A stretch of 64,000 nucleotides of DNA from a gamma proteobacterium symbiont of Ctena orbiculata. Lineage in GTDB: Bacteria; Pseudomonadota; Gammaproteobacteria; Chromatiales; Chromatiaceae. Position numbers and translations under genes: made by a program. The stretch covers positions 1 through 64,000 of the forward strand of contig QBVD01000049.1 in the NCBI GenBank assembly GCA_003058525.1. Direction: 5' to 3'. The notes beneath the pieces were generated by a model, which was not told the origin of the DNA, made no database searches, and saw only the letters and a list, made by a program, of their open reading frames with translations. This document shows positions 56,459 to 64,000 of the stretch, one piece after another. Numbering within the stretch: the first letter of the stretch is position 1; every line of letters begins with the position of its first letter.

Positions 56459-57121
56459 TCAAAAGAAGTATGTCAGGCCACCGTGCAGCTCGAAGTTGTG
56501 AATTGTCTTCGTCTCCCCCAGCAGGTCTGACTCGAACATGTGATCCCTGACATCGAGATGCAGGGTCAGCCAGTCATTGATCAAGAGTCGATACCCCGCA
56601 CCGACATTGACCGTGAACTCATCGTCTCCGGCAAAGCGTGTGCTGCCGATTCCGGCGATCAGATAGAACTGGCTGTTATAGGCATATTTCCCACCCAGAA
56701 ACACCTCTCCGGGAAGCAGGTTGTATCCGGCGGAGAGGTTGTAATAGGTGAAGTCCCGGTCATCGTCGGCGAGCAGCTGAACATCGCCGCCCAGCTGTTC
56801 GAAACTCGTCTCCTTGGCCTCGGTTGTGCCGATCGCCGCCTCAACGAAAATCGACTCCGTAAGGTGATAGGCAAAACGGGCTCCGAAGACGCCGCTGGTC
56901 CCGAAATCCTCTATGTTCATCAATCCTGCATAGATCCCTATCTCGAAATCCTCTGTATCGATCTCGGGTTCCACAATCTCCCTGCGTGCAATCTCAGGCT
57001 CAATAAGCAGATCCTCACGCAGACCCTCTCCGATAGGCTCAGCGGCTATGCACGGTAGCGTTACCAAGGCCGTCAGAAATGACGCTATGCTCAGAAAAAG
57101 AAACCGAGTCCGATTTTCCAC
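56459..57121 (-). CDS. Outer-membrane beta-barrel protein (8-strand type)
   Basis: A 220-residue exported protein. The signal peptide is cleaved near CIAAEP. An acidic linker (LLIEPEIARREIVEPEIDTEDFE) comes next, then a small barrel with amphipathic strands (AGLMNIEDF, GARFAYHLTESIFVEAAIG), ending in aromatic GGLTYFF. It resembles the 'outer membrane beta-barrel domain' family first defined in myxobacteria. Its start overlaps the preceding gene's end by 31 bases. Confidence 0.86.
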   Translation of the reverse strand: MENRTRFLFLSIASFLTALVTLPCIAAEPIGEGLREDLLIEPEIARREIVEPEIDTEDFEIGIYAGLMNIEDFGTSGVFGARFAYHLTESIFVEAAIGTTEAKETSFEQLGGDVQLLADDDRDFTYYNLSAGYNLLPGEVFLGGKYAYNSQFYLIAGIGSTRFAGDDEFTVNVGAGYRLLINDWLTLHLDVRDHMFESDLLGETKTIHNFELHGGLTYFF

Positions 57122-57852
57122 TGGTCAAATTCCTCGTTGTCTTCACGACTGGTGAATGCGGTGTAGTGGCGAAACTCTCCACGCAGAAAAAAACGCCGCG
57201 TCAGATAGACACGCAGGCCGGCGCCTACATGGGCCGTAGTGTCGGTACGATCCTCAGCCTGAACCAATGTCGACTTGGGCTCGGTACGAATCACACCCCC
57301 TCCCAACGTGAAAAACGGACTATAGGTCCATTCGGGAAAGGGCTGAGACAGCAGGTTGACATCAAACAGGTATTCGCTTGAGAAATCACCCAAGGCTTGA
57401 GACAGACTGAGCTCAGCGGAGAGATTTTCATTGAACGAGTAACCACCATATATACCAAGCAGTGTGGCGCCCTCCATGTCACCACCAAAAAAACCGAATT
57501 CCCATTCCCGGGTTCTAAAATCATCCTGTGTATAGGCGACCAGCTTAAGCCGCTCACCATCCGCGGTTTGAGTCTGGCGCATCTGCTCCAAGCTGACCCA
57601 ACCAGAACGACCGCGACGCGTGTAAACCTGAAACCAATCCGTACGACGCTTTCGAACCTCGACCCACTCCATCCTTTTCACGACGTATACGATAGGATAG
57701 GAACGCCCCGGCCCGGTGTGCATTTCAATATAGGGGGCTGTCACCTGGACCCGTTGATGCTCCTCATCTCCTGCACTGGTTGCAGGTATCAGCCAGATCA
57801 ACAGCCAGCTCGTCCACAGGTACCGCTTTAACCTAAGAAGTCTCAAACTCAC
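57091..57852 (-). CDS. SH3-domain plus outer-membrane beta-barrel protein
   Basis: A 253-residue exported protein with a signal peptide (cleavage near ATSAGD). A bacterial SH3 domain lies at ~32-90 (PYIEMHTGPGRSYPIVYVV, ending RGRSGWVSLEQM). A barrel similar in type to the next gene's product follows, ending IGLGFFF. SH3 could bind peptidoglycan or another cluster protein in the periplasm while the barrel sits in the outer membrane. It overlaps both neighbours (4 and 31 bases), implying tight translational coupling. Confidence 0.86.
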   Translation of the reverse strand: MSLRLLRLKRYLWTSWLLIWLIPATSAGDEEHQRVQVTAPYIEMHTGPGRSYPIVYVVKRMEWVEVRKRRTDWFQVYTRRGRSGWVSLEQMRQTQTADGERLKLVAYTQDDFRTREWEFGFFGGDMEGATLLGIYGGYSFNENLSAELSLSQALGDFSSEYLFDVNLLSQPFPEWTYSPFFTLGGGVIRTEPKSTLVQAEDRTDTTAHVGAGLRVYLTRRFFLRGEFRHYTAFTSREDNEEFDQWKIGLGFFF

Positions 57853-60488
57853 TCATCCAGTGGTGCCATGAAAGGGTCATTGTAATACTGTGCGCCTATG
57901 TCGAGCCATTCAGCTATCAGTTTTTTCTCCGCGTCACTCAGATAACCCGCATGCACGCCGCCTGGATCAAATAGCCCAAGGAAGCGGCCACTGTTCGCCG
58001 AGCCCGCCTCCATCGAGGGTCCTCCCGGCACCGGCACCGGTGCATCAGGCAGTGGAACAGGATTGCCTGATCCATCCAGGACCAGCTCCCCATTGTCATC
58101 GGTTTCAAACAGCGGTTGACCGTTTTCATCCGTTTGCGGCACCAGAATATCAACCAGAATACCGTCCACCACCTCCTGCAAATTATCCGGTAAAAGCAAC
58201 TCCCGATAGGCTGCGAAGTGGTCCGGCTCATCTTCGGATGGACCATCACTCAGATCCAGCTGGGCATCCGGTAGCACGGTCACCCCATTGTCGTCCGTGT
58301 CATGGCAGAGCGTACAGGTATGATCGTTGATCTGGATATCGGAGGCGTCGAATACCGGTCGTGGCAGAGACCATAACGGATGGATATGCTGTTCGTAATG
58401 TATGATGGAACGACAGAACACATCCCAGTTGCCGCTACAGGCAGCGTCACTCAGGGGCGGCTCTGTCTCCAGGTCGGCATACCGATAGCTGAATTCCGTA
58501 TCAGGCTCTCTCATGGCCGGATCCGTCCAGACATCGGTGAACGGCAGGTCCAAGGTTGGATCACAAGCACCGGCTCTGCATTGCAGACGGTTGCGTGTCT
58601 GCGCCATGGTCTCTCCGAAATCGCTCCACAGCTCTGGATTGGCATTCGGGAATGGCAGACCGCTACCTGTACTGCCGTTATAGACACTGGGTGGCGCGGC
58701 ACTCAGTCTGCCATGGGGTAGCGGGCTGTCAGCAGCATGGCAGCCACCGCAACTCACGACCTCTCCCGGTCTGAACTGGAGCCAGAAGCCATGAGGTTGA
58801 TCGATGCGTCGTCCATTTGCATCGAGTATGCTGAAGCTGACGGGAACATTCGCTGGCACCTTCACCTGCACGGAACCATCGGGTTCGATCGGCGCATAGC
58901 CGATCACCTCGCGCATACCGAACTGCGCGGTCGCGCCAAACGCGCTGTTTGAAAACTCGAGCACATCATCATCGGGGATTGTCACCTGCTTGATGAGGCG
59001 CAGAAACCTTGCCGGACGTTGATCCGACCGGGTCTGGGCGGGATCGGCCAGGGTTGGTATATCGGGATCGGCCGCATCCACACCGTCCAGGTCGTAGACA
59101 CTGCGTATATGCAGCAGGCCGGCCTTGTCAGACACCAGGGTCGGGTCAAGATCGATACCCGCGGTTTTGTCATGCCGGATCGTCGGAACGGCACGCGCCA
59201 CAGCAATCACGGCATCGGTGTAGATGACACCCTCTTGCGGCTTGACGATCGGTTGTTGGGTCTGCGTATCTCCATCGTAGATATAAAGGCTGTAGAGCGG
59301 CGGCGCCGCTTCGGTATCAGGATTGGCAAGACGCTCATCGGTGCAGGGAACGATAATATCATCCTCCAACGCACGGCACTGGCTCCAGCTGATCACCATC
59401 CGATCCGTTCCATCAAACAGCGGGTAGGCGCTGCGCAACTGTCCACCGCTCGACAGACTGCCATCGGTGGTGACCTGAAGCGTGGTCGCCTGGGTCTGCG
59501 CCGGGCCTGTCAGGCCCGTGTTTTCCCATGTGGGCTGATCATTATCCACATAGTTGGCGCTGTCTATATAGACCAGGTCGCCACCCTCATCAGTACCGTC
59601 GAAGGGTAACAGCAACGCCAGAATACGACCATCCGGCATCTCGATCGGGCGCAAGAACTGCACCGTACCACCCCCGGTTCCCGAATCATGACTGTTCAAT
59701 CCATACAACAGCTCCAACTCGGTGCCATCCGGATTCATGCGATAGAGATGGATGGCATCGTTGCCGTCCGCATTGTTCCAACGACTGAACACAATCTGAC
59801 CATCGGCAAGGACGCTGGGAGAGAAGTCATGGCTGCGATTGAACGAGATCTGGGTGATATCGGTACCATCGCTGTTCATGACGTGGAGAACCATGGCCGG
59901 CTCATCAACCGATCTCTCCATGGCGAGATACTGGGGTTTGCCCTCGTCCAGCAGCCGCGCCTTGGCAAGCCGTTGCCTGGTGGAAGAGAAAACGATACGC
60001 CCATCGGGCAGATATTGAGGGAAGCGGTCGTGACCATCTTCGGCAGTGATATCCGAGACAATGACACGTCTCAAAGATTGACTTGGAATGTCGTACTCCC
60101 AGATATTCCATGTCGGCTGATCCTCTGGCTCGGCATCCTCGATAAGGGGCAGCCTGAGAGAGAACAGCAGCTTGCTACCATCGAACGAGGCACTGACATC
60201 ACGCACATCACCTTCACCCTCGGTTACCGATCCTGTCAGGTTGACCTCCTCGGCCCCCCCTGCGGCGTAATCCTTCAGATAGAGGTCTCCACCCGCCTCG
60301 CTGACCTGACTGACACGGATATCCGTATTGGTTGTCTCAGTAATCGGCCGCTTCACATAGGCAACAGGGTAATCCACGACAACCGGATCCTGCTCCTGGC
60401 TACTGCCACTGCCGCATCCCTGTAAACCGAGGATGAACAAGGCAGCGAATAGGCCTGGCAACGTCATCATGGCGGCAACCCGTTTCAT
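57849..60488 (-). CDS. Dihaem beta-propeller lipoprotein related to hydrazine synthase alpha (HzsA-related)
   Basis: An 879-residue exported lipoprotein (lipobox GLQGCGSG). Residues ~40-500 contain PD40/TolB-like propeller strands (for example FDGSKLLFSLR, LPDGRIVFSSTRQR, LADGQIVFSRWN). The C-terminal part has two c-type haem sites, CGGCH at Cys580 and CTLCH at Cys725. This order resembles the alpha subunit of anammox hydrazine synthase and the 'HzsA-related' proteins of other bacteria. The beta and gamma subunits are absent, so hydrazine synthesis is not implied. GGAGG lies 13 bases before the ATG. It heads the minus-strand operon. Confidence 0.85.
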   Translation of the reverse strand: MKRVAAMMTLPGLFAALFILGLQGCGSGSSQEQDPVVVDYPVAYVKRPITETTNTDIRVSQVSEAGGDLYLKDYAAGGAEEVNLTGSVTEGEGDVRDVSASFDGSKLLFSLRLPLIEDAEPEDQPTWNIWEYDIPSQSLRRVIVSDITAEDGHDRFPQYLPDGRIVFSSTRQRLAKARLLDEGKPQYLAMERSVDEPAMVLHVMNSDGTDITQISFNRSHDFSPSVLADGQIVFSRWNNADGNDAIHLYRMNPDGTELELLYGLNSHDSGTGGGTVQFLRPIEMPDGRILALLLPFDGTDEGGDLVYIDSANYVDNDQPTWENTGLTGPAQTQATTLQVTTDGSLSSGGQLRSAYPLFDGTDRMVISWSQCRALEDDIIVPCTDERLANPDTEAAPPLYSLYIYDGDTQTQQPIVKPQEGVIYTDAVIAVARAVPTIRHDKTAGIDLDPTLVSDKAGLLHIRSVYDLDGVDAADPDIPTLADPAQTRSDQRPARFLRLIKQVTIPDDDVLEFSNSAFGATAQFGMREVIGYAPIEPDGSVQVKVPANVPVSFSILDANGRRIDQPHGFWLQFRPGEVVSCGGCHAADSPLPHGRLSAAPPSVYNGSTGSGLPFPNANPELWSDFGETMAQTRNRLQCRAGACDPTLDLPFTDVWTDPAMREPDTEFSYRYADLETEPPLSDAACSGNWDVFCRSIIHYEQHIHPLWSLPRPVFDASDIQINDHTCTLCHDTDDNGVTVLPDAQLDLSDGPSEDEPDHFAAYRELLLPDNLQEVVDGILVDILVPQTDENGQPLFETDDNGELVLDGSGNPVPLPDAPVPVPGGPSMEAGSANSGRFLGLFDPGGVHAGYLSDAEKKLIAEWLDIGAQYYNDPFMAPLDE

Positions 60489-60809
60489 CTGTAGCTAGCT
60501 TCCTCCGGGAAAACTGATCGAACCGTGTCTGATCAACCCATCTGTGGTTAACCATGGATATGTCATCGAACACCATTCAAAACAAGCATTGACTCGTGCT
60601 ATCGACTAATAAAATCATGGACTTGAGAGTCTACCTCATCGAAGTCGCCAATCAGTGCGCGAGTTCACACACTGTTAAAACAGAAGTCACGTATTCACCA
60701 CTTTGGATTGACAAAAACAGGGAAAGATATAGAAGGAAAGAGACGGTAAACAAAGACTCGAAGGATGCTTCGAGATTAGTCTAAAGATGGATTTAGGGGC
60801 ACCTTCATC
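60489..60809. other. Divergent promoter region of the cytochrome cluster, 321 bases
   Basis: Purine-rich. No credible gene; a 62-residue frame at 60596 has no ribosome site. It presumably holds back-to-back promoters for the HzsA-related gene and the monohaem protein. Confidence 0.5.
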
Positions 60810-62003
60810 ATGTCATTTCAGGGCCAATACAGAGATAGTATTTCGATTCCTAGAAAGCCACGGCCGTTTTTTATTCTGATTCTGCTATCTCTCTTCACCG
60901 TCACCGTATCGGCAGGACCACGTGAACAGGCCAAACGCATGCACGACCGGATAGCCGGGGTACCACCAGGCACTGAAATCCTGGCACAAATGGTCACTGA
61001 AATCGAAACCAACGGCGATCCATTGGCAGCTGCCATGATCGCCACAGAGCATCCCGATTTCTACAATGTCACACTGAAGAACTGGGCCACTCCCTGGACC
61101 AACGAGGAGATGACACCCTTTGCTCCGCTGAATGACTACAGCGCCACTGTGATCGGAATGGTAAGGGATGATGTTCCTTTCAACCAGTTACTCTCTGCAG
61201 ACATCCTCTATATCGGCAGCAACGCACCGGCCTACTCCAACAGCAATAACGACCACTATGAGGCGATGGAGACCTTGGGCCTGAACCTCAAGAATGAGCT
61301 GCAGCAAACCACCCAGTCGAGTGTGACCGGGCTTCCGCCGGAGGGAACCGCAGGTGTCATCACCACCCGTGCAGCCGCAAGGGCGTTCTTTATCGATGGT
61401 ACGAATCGAGCCATGTTCCGTTTCACCATGCTCAATCACCTATGCAAGGATCTTGAATTGATCAAGGACCCGACACGGGCCTCCGACCGGATCCGCCAGG
61501 ACGCCACTCGCAGCCCCGGAGGGGATAGCCGTGTATGGTTCAACAACTGCTTGGGATGTCATGCCGGCATGGCCCCCCTGGCACAGGCCTATGCCTATTA
61601 CAACTACGAATATACCGATGATCCGGAAACCGGCCGCCTCGCCTACACACGTGATAGCGTGCAACCCAAGTACCTGATCAACAGCAGCGTCTTCAAGGAC
61701 GGCTATGTCACGACGAATGACGATTGGGATAACTACTGGCGGGAAGGCCCCAATTCGGTGCTGGGCTGGGACCCGAATCTGCCAGGCTCCGGTGCAGGCG
61801 CCAAATCGATGGGCGAGGAACTTGCCAACTCCCATGCCTTTGCAGAATGCCAGGTCAGCAAGGCCTTCCAGGCAGTCTGCCTGCGCCCCGCTGTGGACAG
61901 CGCTGACCGAACCCGCATCGCGGAGATCACCAGCAGTTTCAAAACCGATTACAACATGAAACGCGTGTTCGCTGAAGCCGCGGTCTATTGCGCAGGGGAT
62001 TGA
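60810..62003 (+). CDS. Secreted monohaem c-type protein of unknown family
   Basis: A 397-residue exported protein with a signal peptide (hydrophobic core FILILLSLFTVTVSA, cleavage before GPREQ). There is one c-type haem site, CLGCH at Cys247, followed by AGMAPLAQAYAYYNYEY. There are also conserved-looking cysteines near residues 209, 354, 362 and 395, which could pair. I do not recognise the family. The next gene starts 4 bases downstream, so the two are one transcription unit. Confidence 0.83.
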   Translation: MSFQGQYRDSISIPRKPRPFFILILLSLFTVTVSAGPREQAKRMHDRIAGVPPGTEILAQMVTEIETNGDPLAAAMIATEHPDFYNVTLKNWATPWTNEEMTPFAPLNDYSATVIGMVRDDVPFNQLLSADILYIGSNAPAYSNSNNDHYEAMETLGLNLKNELQQTTQSSVTGLPPEGTAGVITTRAAARAFFIDGTNRAMFRFTMLNHLCKDLELIKDPTRASDRIRQDATRSPGGDSRVWFNNCLGCHAGMAPLAQAYAYYNYEYTDDPETGRLAYTRDSVQPKYLINSSVFKDGYVTTNDDWDNYWREGPNSVLGWDPNLPGSGAGAKSMGEELANSHAFAECQVSKAFQAVCLRPAVDSADRTRIAEITSSFKTDYNMKRVFAEAAVYCAGD

Positions 62004-62007
62004 TTCA

Positions 62008-64000
62008 GTGATCAAGCAGAAAAACGCACTACATATCACCCTCTCCCTGTTTGCCGTCATCGGACTGCAAGGCTGTCAGGATGGAGTGAGCACCGAGAGT
62101 CTGCAACCCACCACGGTCACCACCAGCACCTATACAGGGCCGGCCGCGCGCACCTCCGATATCCAGGGTTTTCGGATCAGTGTATGGGAACCCCTGCGTG
62201 GGGAAAACCGATGCGGCTCCTGTCACAACACGGGAGGTCAGGCGCCTCAGTTCGTGCGCGAGGACGATGTCAATCAAGCCTATGAAGCAGCCAATCCCCA
62301 TGTCAACAGAGAGGAGCCGGATCAATCATCACTGGTCACCAAGGTTGCGAATGGGCATAACTGCTGGGAGGCCAGTGACACCGCTTGTGCCACTATCATC
62401 ACCAGCTATATCGAATCCTGGGTTGGCGATGGATCCGGTGGTGGACGACAAATCGAACTCGAGCCGCCGCCGAACAAGGTGGTCGGCGAAAGCAAATCAT
62501 TTCCCGATGATTCCAGCCTTTTTGCGACCTACGTGCACCCGTTGCTGACGGATTACTGCGCCGAGTGTCATGTCGAAGATGCGGCCGCCCCCCAATCACC
62601 CTACTTTGCCACCGCCGACAGCGCAATTGCCTATGCCGCGGTAAAGACCTCGATCGACCTGGATACGCCTGTCAATTCCCGCCTTGTGCAGCGTCTCATC
62701 GAACTCCACAACTGCTGGGATGATTGTAGTGACAATGCTCAGGAGATGGAGAGCGCCATCGATCAAATGGCCGGCAACATTTCGCCAACCCCCATCGATC
62801 CGGACCTGGTCATTAGCCGAGCCCTGAGCCTGCCTGAAGGAACAGTCGCCAGCGGAGGCAGTCGGCAGGAAAATGATGTCGTCGCCCTGTATGAGTTCAA
62901 GACAGGTAGCGGCAACATCGCCTACGACACCAGCGGCGTCGACCCCGCGATCAATCTGAGTATCAGCGGCAATGTCACCTGGGTTGAGGGTTGGGGTCTG
63001 GACTTCAGCGACGGTAAGGCCCAAGGCAGTACCGGCGACAGCAGTAAAATAGCCCAATTGGTTCAGGCCACAGGAGAGTACACCATAGAGGCATGGGTAG
63101 TCCCCGCGAATGTCACTCAGGAGGGGCCCGCTCGGATCATCAGCTACTCCGCCGGTACCGACGTGCGCAACTTCACCCTCGGCCAAACACTCTACAACTA
63201 CAACTATCTGCACCGCTCCAGCACAACCGATGGCAATGGCGAACCGGCCCACTCCAGTGCTGACGACGATGAAGATCTACAGGCAACGGAACAACACGTG
63301 GTGGCTACATTCGATCCCGAAAATGGGCGACGCCTCTATGTGGATGGGGTGTTTACCGATGATCTTGACGAAACCGAACCCGGCAATCTGAATGACTGGG
63401 ATAACAGCTACGCCCTGGTACTGGGAAATGAGGCCTCCAGTGACCGTCCCTGGACGGGCAAGATACGTCTGTTGGCGATCCACAACCGAGCGCTGACGGC
63501 GCAACAGATCAAACAGAATTTTGACGCTGGCGTGGGTGAGAAATACTTCCTGCTGTTCAATGTCACCGATCTGGTCAATCTGCCACAGAGTTATGTGATG
63601 TTCGAGGTCAGTCAGTACGACAACTACAGTTATCTGTTCCGTCAGCCTAAATTCATCAGCCTCGATGAAGGCGTGCTGCCAGGCTCCATTCCCCTTGAGG
63701 GCATGCGTATCGGCATCAATGGCAAGGAAGCGGCCGTCGGTCAAGCCTACTCACGCTTGGCAATCACCATCAATGACAGCGAATACACCGCCAATGGTCA
63801 ACGGCTATCGAATATGGCAACCACCATACCCTCGGAAAAGGGCGCCGAGAACGATCAGTTTTTCCTGACATTCGAGCGGTTGGGGACACATACCAATGTC
63901 TATTCGGAACCGGCGGTGCTGCCACCGGCTGAGCCGGCGGATGGCGAACCCGCGCCGCTGATCGGTTTACGCACCTTTGATGAGATCAATGCCACCATGT
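62008..64000 (+). CDS. Dihaem LamG-domain lipoprotein (runs off the window)
   Basis: The reading frame opens at GTG 62008 and has no stop up to base 64000, giving at least 664 residues; the 3' end is outside the window. The lipobox is IGLQGC (Cys ~23). Two tandem modules each hold a haem site and a second Cys pair: CGSCH (Cys69) with HNCWEASDTAC, and CAECH (Cys184) with HNCWDDC. A LamG/concanavalin-like domain follows (~345-510: YTIEAWVVP, VVATFDPENGRRLYVDG, YALVLGNE, GKIRLLAIHNRAL), then a further beta-rich region. It is probably on the outer face of the cell, where LamG may bind glycan or a partner. Confidence 0.87.
   Translation, partial: MIKQKNALHITLSLFAVIGLQGCQDGVSTESLQPTTVTTSTYTGPAARTSDIQGFRISVWEPLRGENRCGSCHNTGGQAPQFVREDDVNQAYEAANPHVNREEPDQSSLVTKVANGHNCWEASDTACATIITSYIESWVGDGSGGGRQIELEPPPNKVVGESKSFPDDSSLFATYVHPLLTDYCAECHVEDAAAPQSPYFATADSAIAYAAVKTSIDLDTPVNSRLVQRLIELHNCWDDCSDNAQEMESAIDQMAGNISPTPIDPDLVISRALSLPEGTVASGGSRQENDVVALYEFKTGSGNIAYDTSGVDPAINLSISGNVTWVEGWGLDFSDGKAQGSTGDSSKIAQLVQATGEYTIEAWVVPANVTQEGPARIISYSAGTDVRNFTLGQTLYNYNYLHRSSTTDGNGEPAHSSADDDEDLQATEQHVVATFDPENGRRLYVDGVFTDDLDETEPGNLNDWDNSYALVLGNEASSDRPWTGKIRLLAIHNRALTAQQIKQNFDAGVGEKYFLLFNVTDLVNLPQSYVMFEVSQYDNYSYLFRQPKFISLDEGVLPGSIPLEGMRIGINGKEAAVGQAYSRLAITINDSEYTANGQRLSNMATTIPSEKGAENDQFFLTFERLGTHTNVYSEPAVLPPAEPADGEPAPLIGLRTFDEINATM

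Noticed and set aside
57849-60488. Hydrazine synthesis (anammox) as a function of the HzsA-related gene
   Set aside because: No beta or gamma subunits, no hydrazine dehydrogenase or nitrite reductase nearby, and the protein is a lipoprotein in a barrel cluster.
60596-60784. A 62-codon frame in the divergent region of the cytochrome cluster
   Set aside because: No ribosome site and a composition typical of non-coding purine-rich DNA.
1-64000. CRISPR arrays, tRNA or rRNA genes, prophage or transposase genes
   Set aside because: Looked for in the intergenic stretches on both strands and not found; short tRNA-like structures could still be missed by eye.

Overview
The window looks like a chromosomal segment of a free-living or symbiotic gammaproteobacterium, most likely a sulfur-oxidising Chromatiales-type organism (Sedimenticola / Candidatus Thiodiazotropha-like). 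This is an inference from gene content: an isc operon of the gammaproteobacterial layout with trmJ-cysE upstream, yajC-secD-secF, divergent trmJ/suhB, Rsd/AlgQ, PBP1b, a dedicated proteobacterial (class GN) sortase system, PEP-CTERM protein sorting, many c-type cytochromes and large cyclic-di-GMP proteins. No rRNA or tRNA gene was seen, and no insertion sequence with a transposase.

Layout. 1-306: a structured short repeat whose near-identical second copy lies at 20074-20293. 447-10041: soluble lytic transglycosylase, a large cyclase-domain protein, an Rsd/AlgQ protein, a secreted protein of unknown function, a TauE-type exporter, two tandem periplasmic thioredoxin-like proteins and a MidA-like methyltransferase. 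10104-19687: pteridine reductase, amino-acid dehydrogenase, bacteriohemerythrin, YoaA/DinG helicase, a nuclease-fold-like protein, and a 1229-residue PilZ-DUF1631-GGDEF-EAL protein. 20290-23507: PBP1b and a dihaem cytochrome c. 23550-36424: the sortase locus. An OmpA-like PdsO, the LPQTA-tailed VIT/VWA target, the sortase, a glutamine amidotransferase and an L,D-transpeptidase are on the minus strand. The response regulator and sensor kinase (PdsR/PdsS) are on the plus strand, separated from the rest by a binding-protein / porin / GGDEF-EAL module. 36557-41658: a DUF6868 membrane protein, a haem-sensor GGDEF-EAL protein, a membrane-anchored TIR protein and a PEP-CTERM protein.

41789-49143 is the complete Fe-S cluster operon (trmJ, cysE, iscR-S-U-A, hscB-hscA-fdx-iscX), with a clear IscR-type promoter region and a strong intrinsic-terminator-like hairpin that splits iscRSUA from hscBA-fdx-iscX. 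suhB is divergent from trmJ. 50949-54137 is secF-secD-yajC.

54501 to the end of the window is the most unusual part. A compact minus-strand set encodes a DUF3570 outer-membrane protein, a DUF4266 lipoprotein with a glycine-rich Cys-Gly-Cys-Asn tail, a TlpA-like thioredoxin, two outer-membrane beta-barrels (one with an SH3 domain) and a dihaem beta-propeller lipoprotein related to the alpha subunit of hydrazine synthase. Facing away from it are a monohaem secreted protein and a dihaem LamG lipoprotein that runs off the window. Every product appears to be exported, and three carry c-type haem. I read it as a surface redox module of unknown substrate, and as the best candidate here for an undescribed system.
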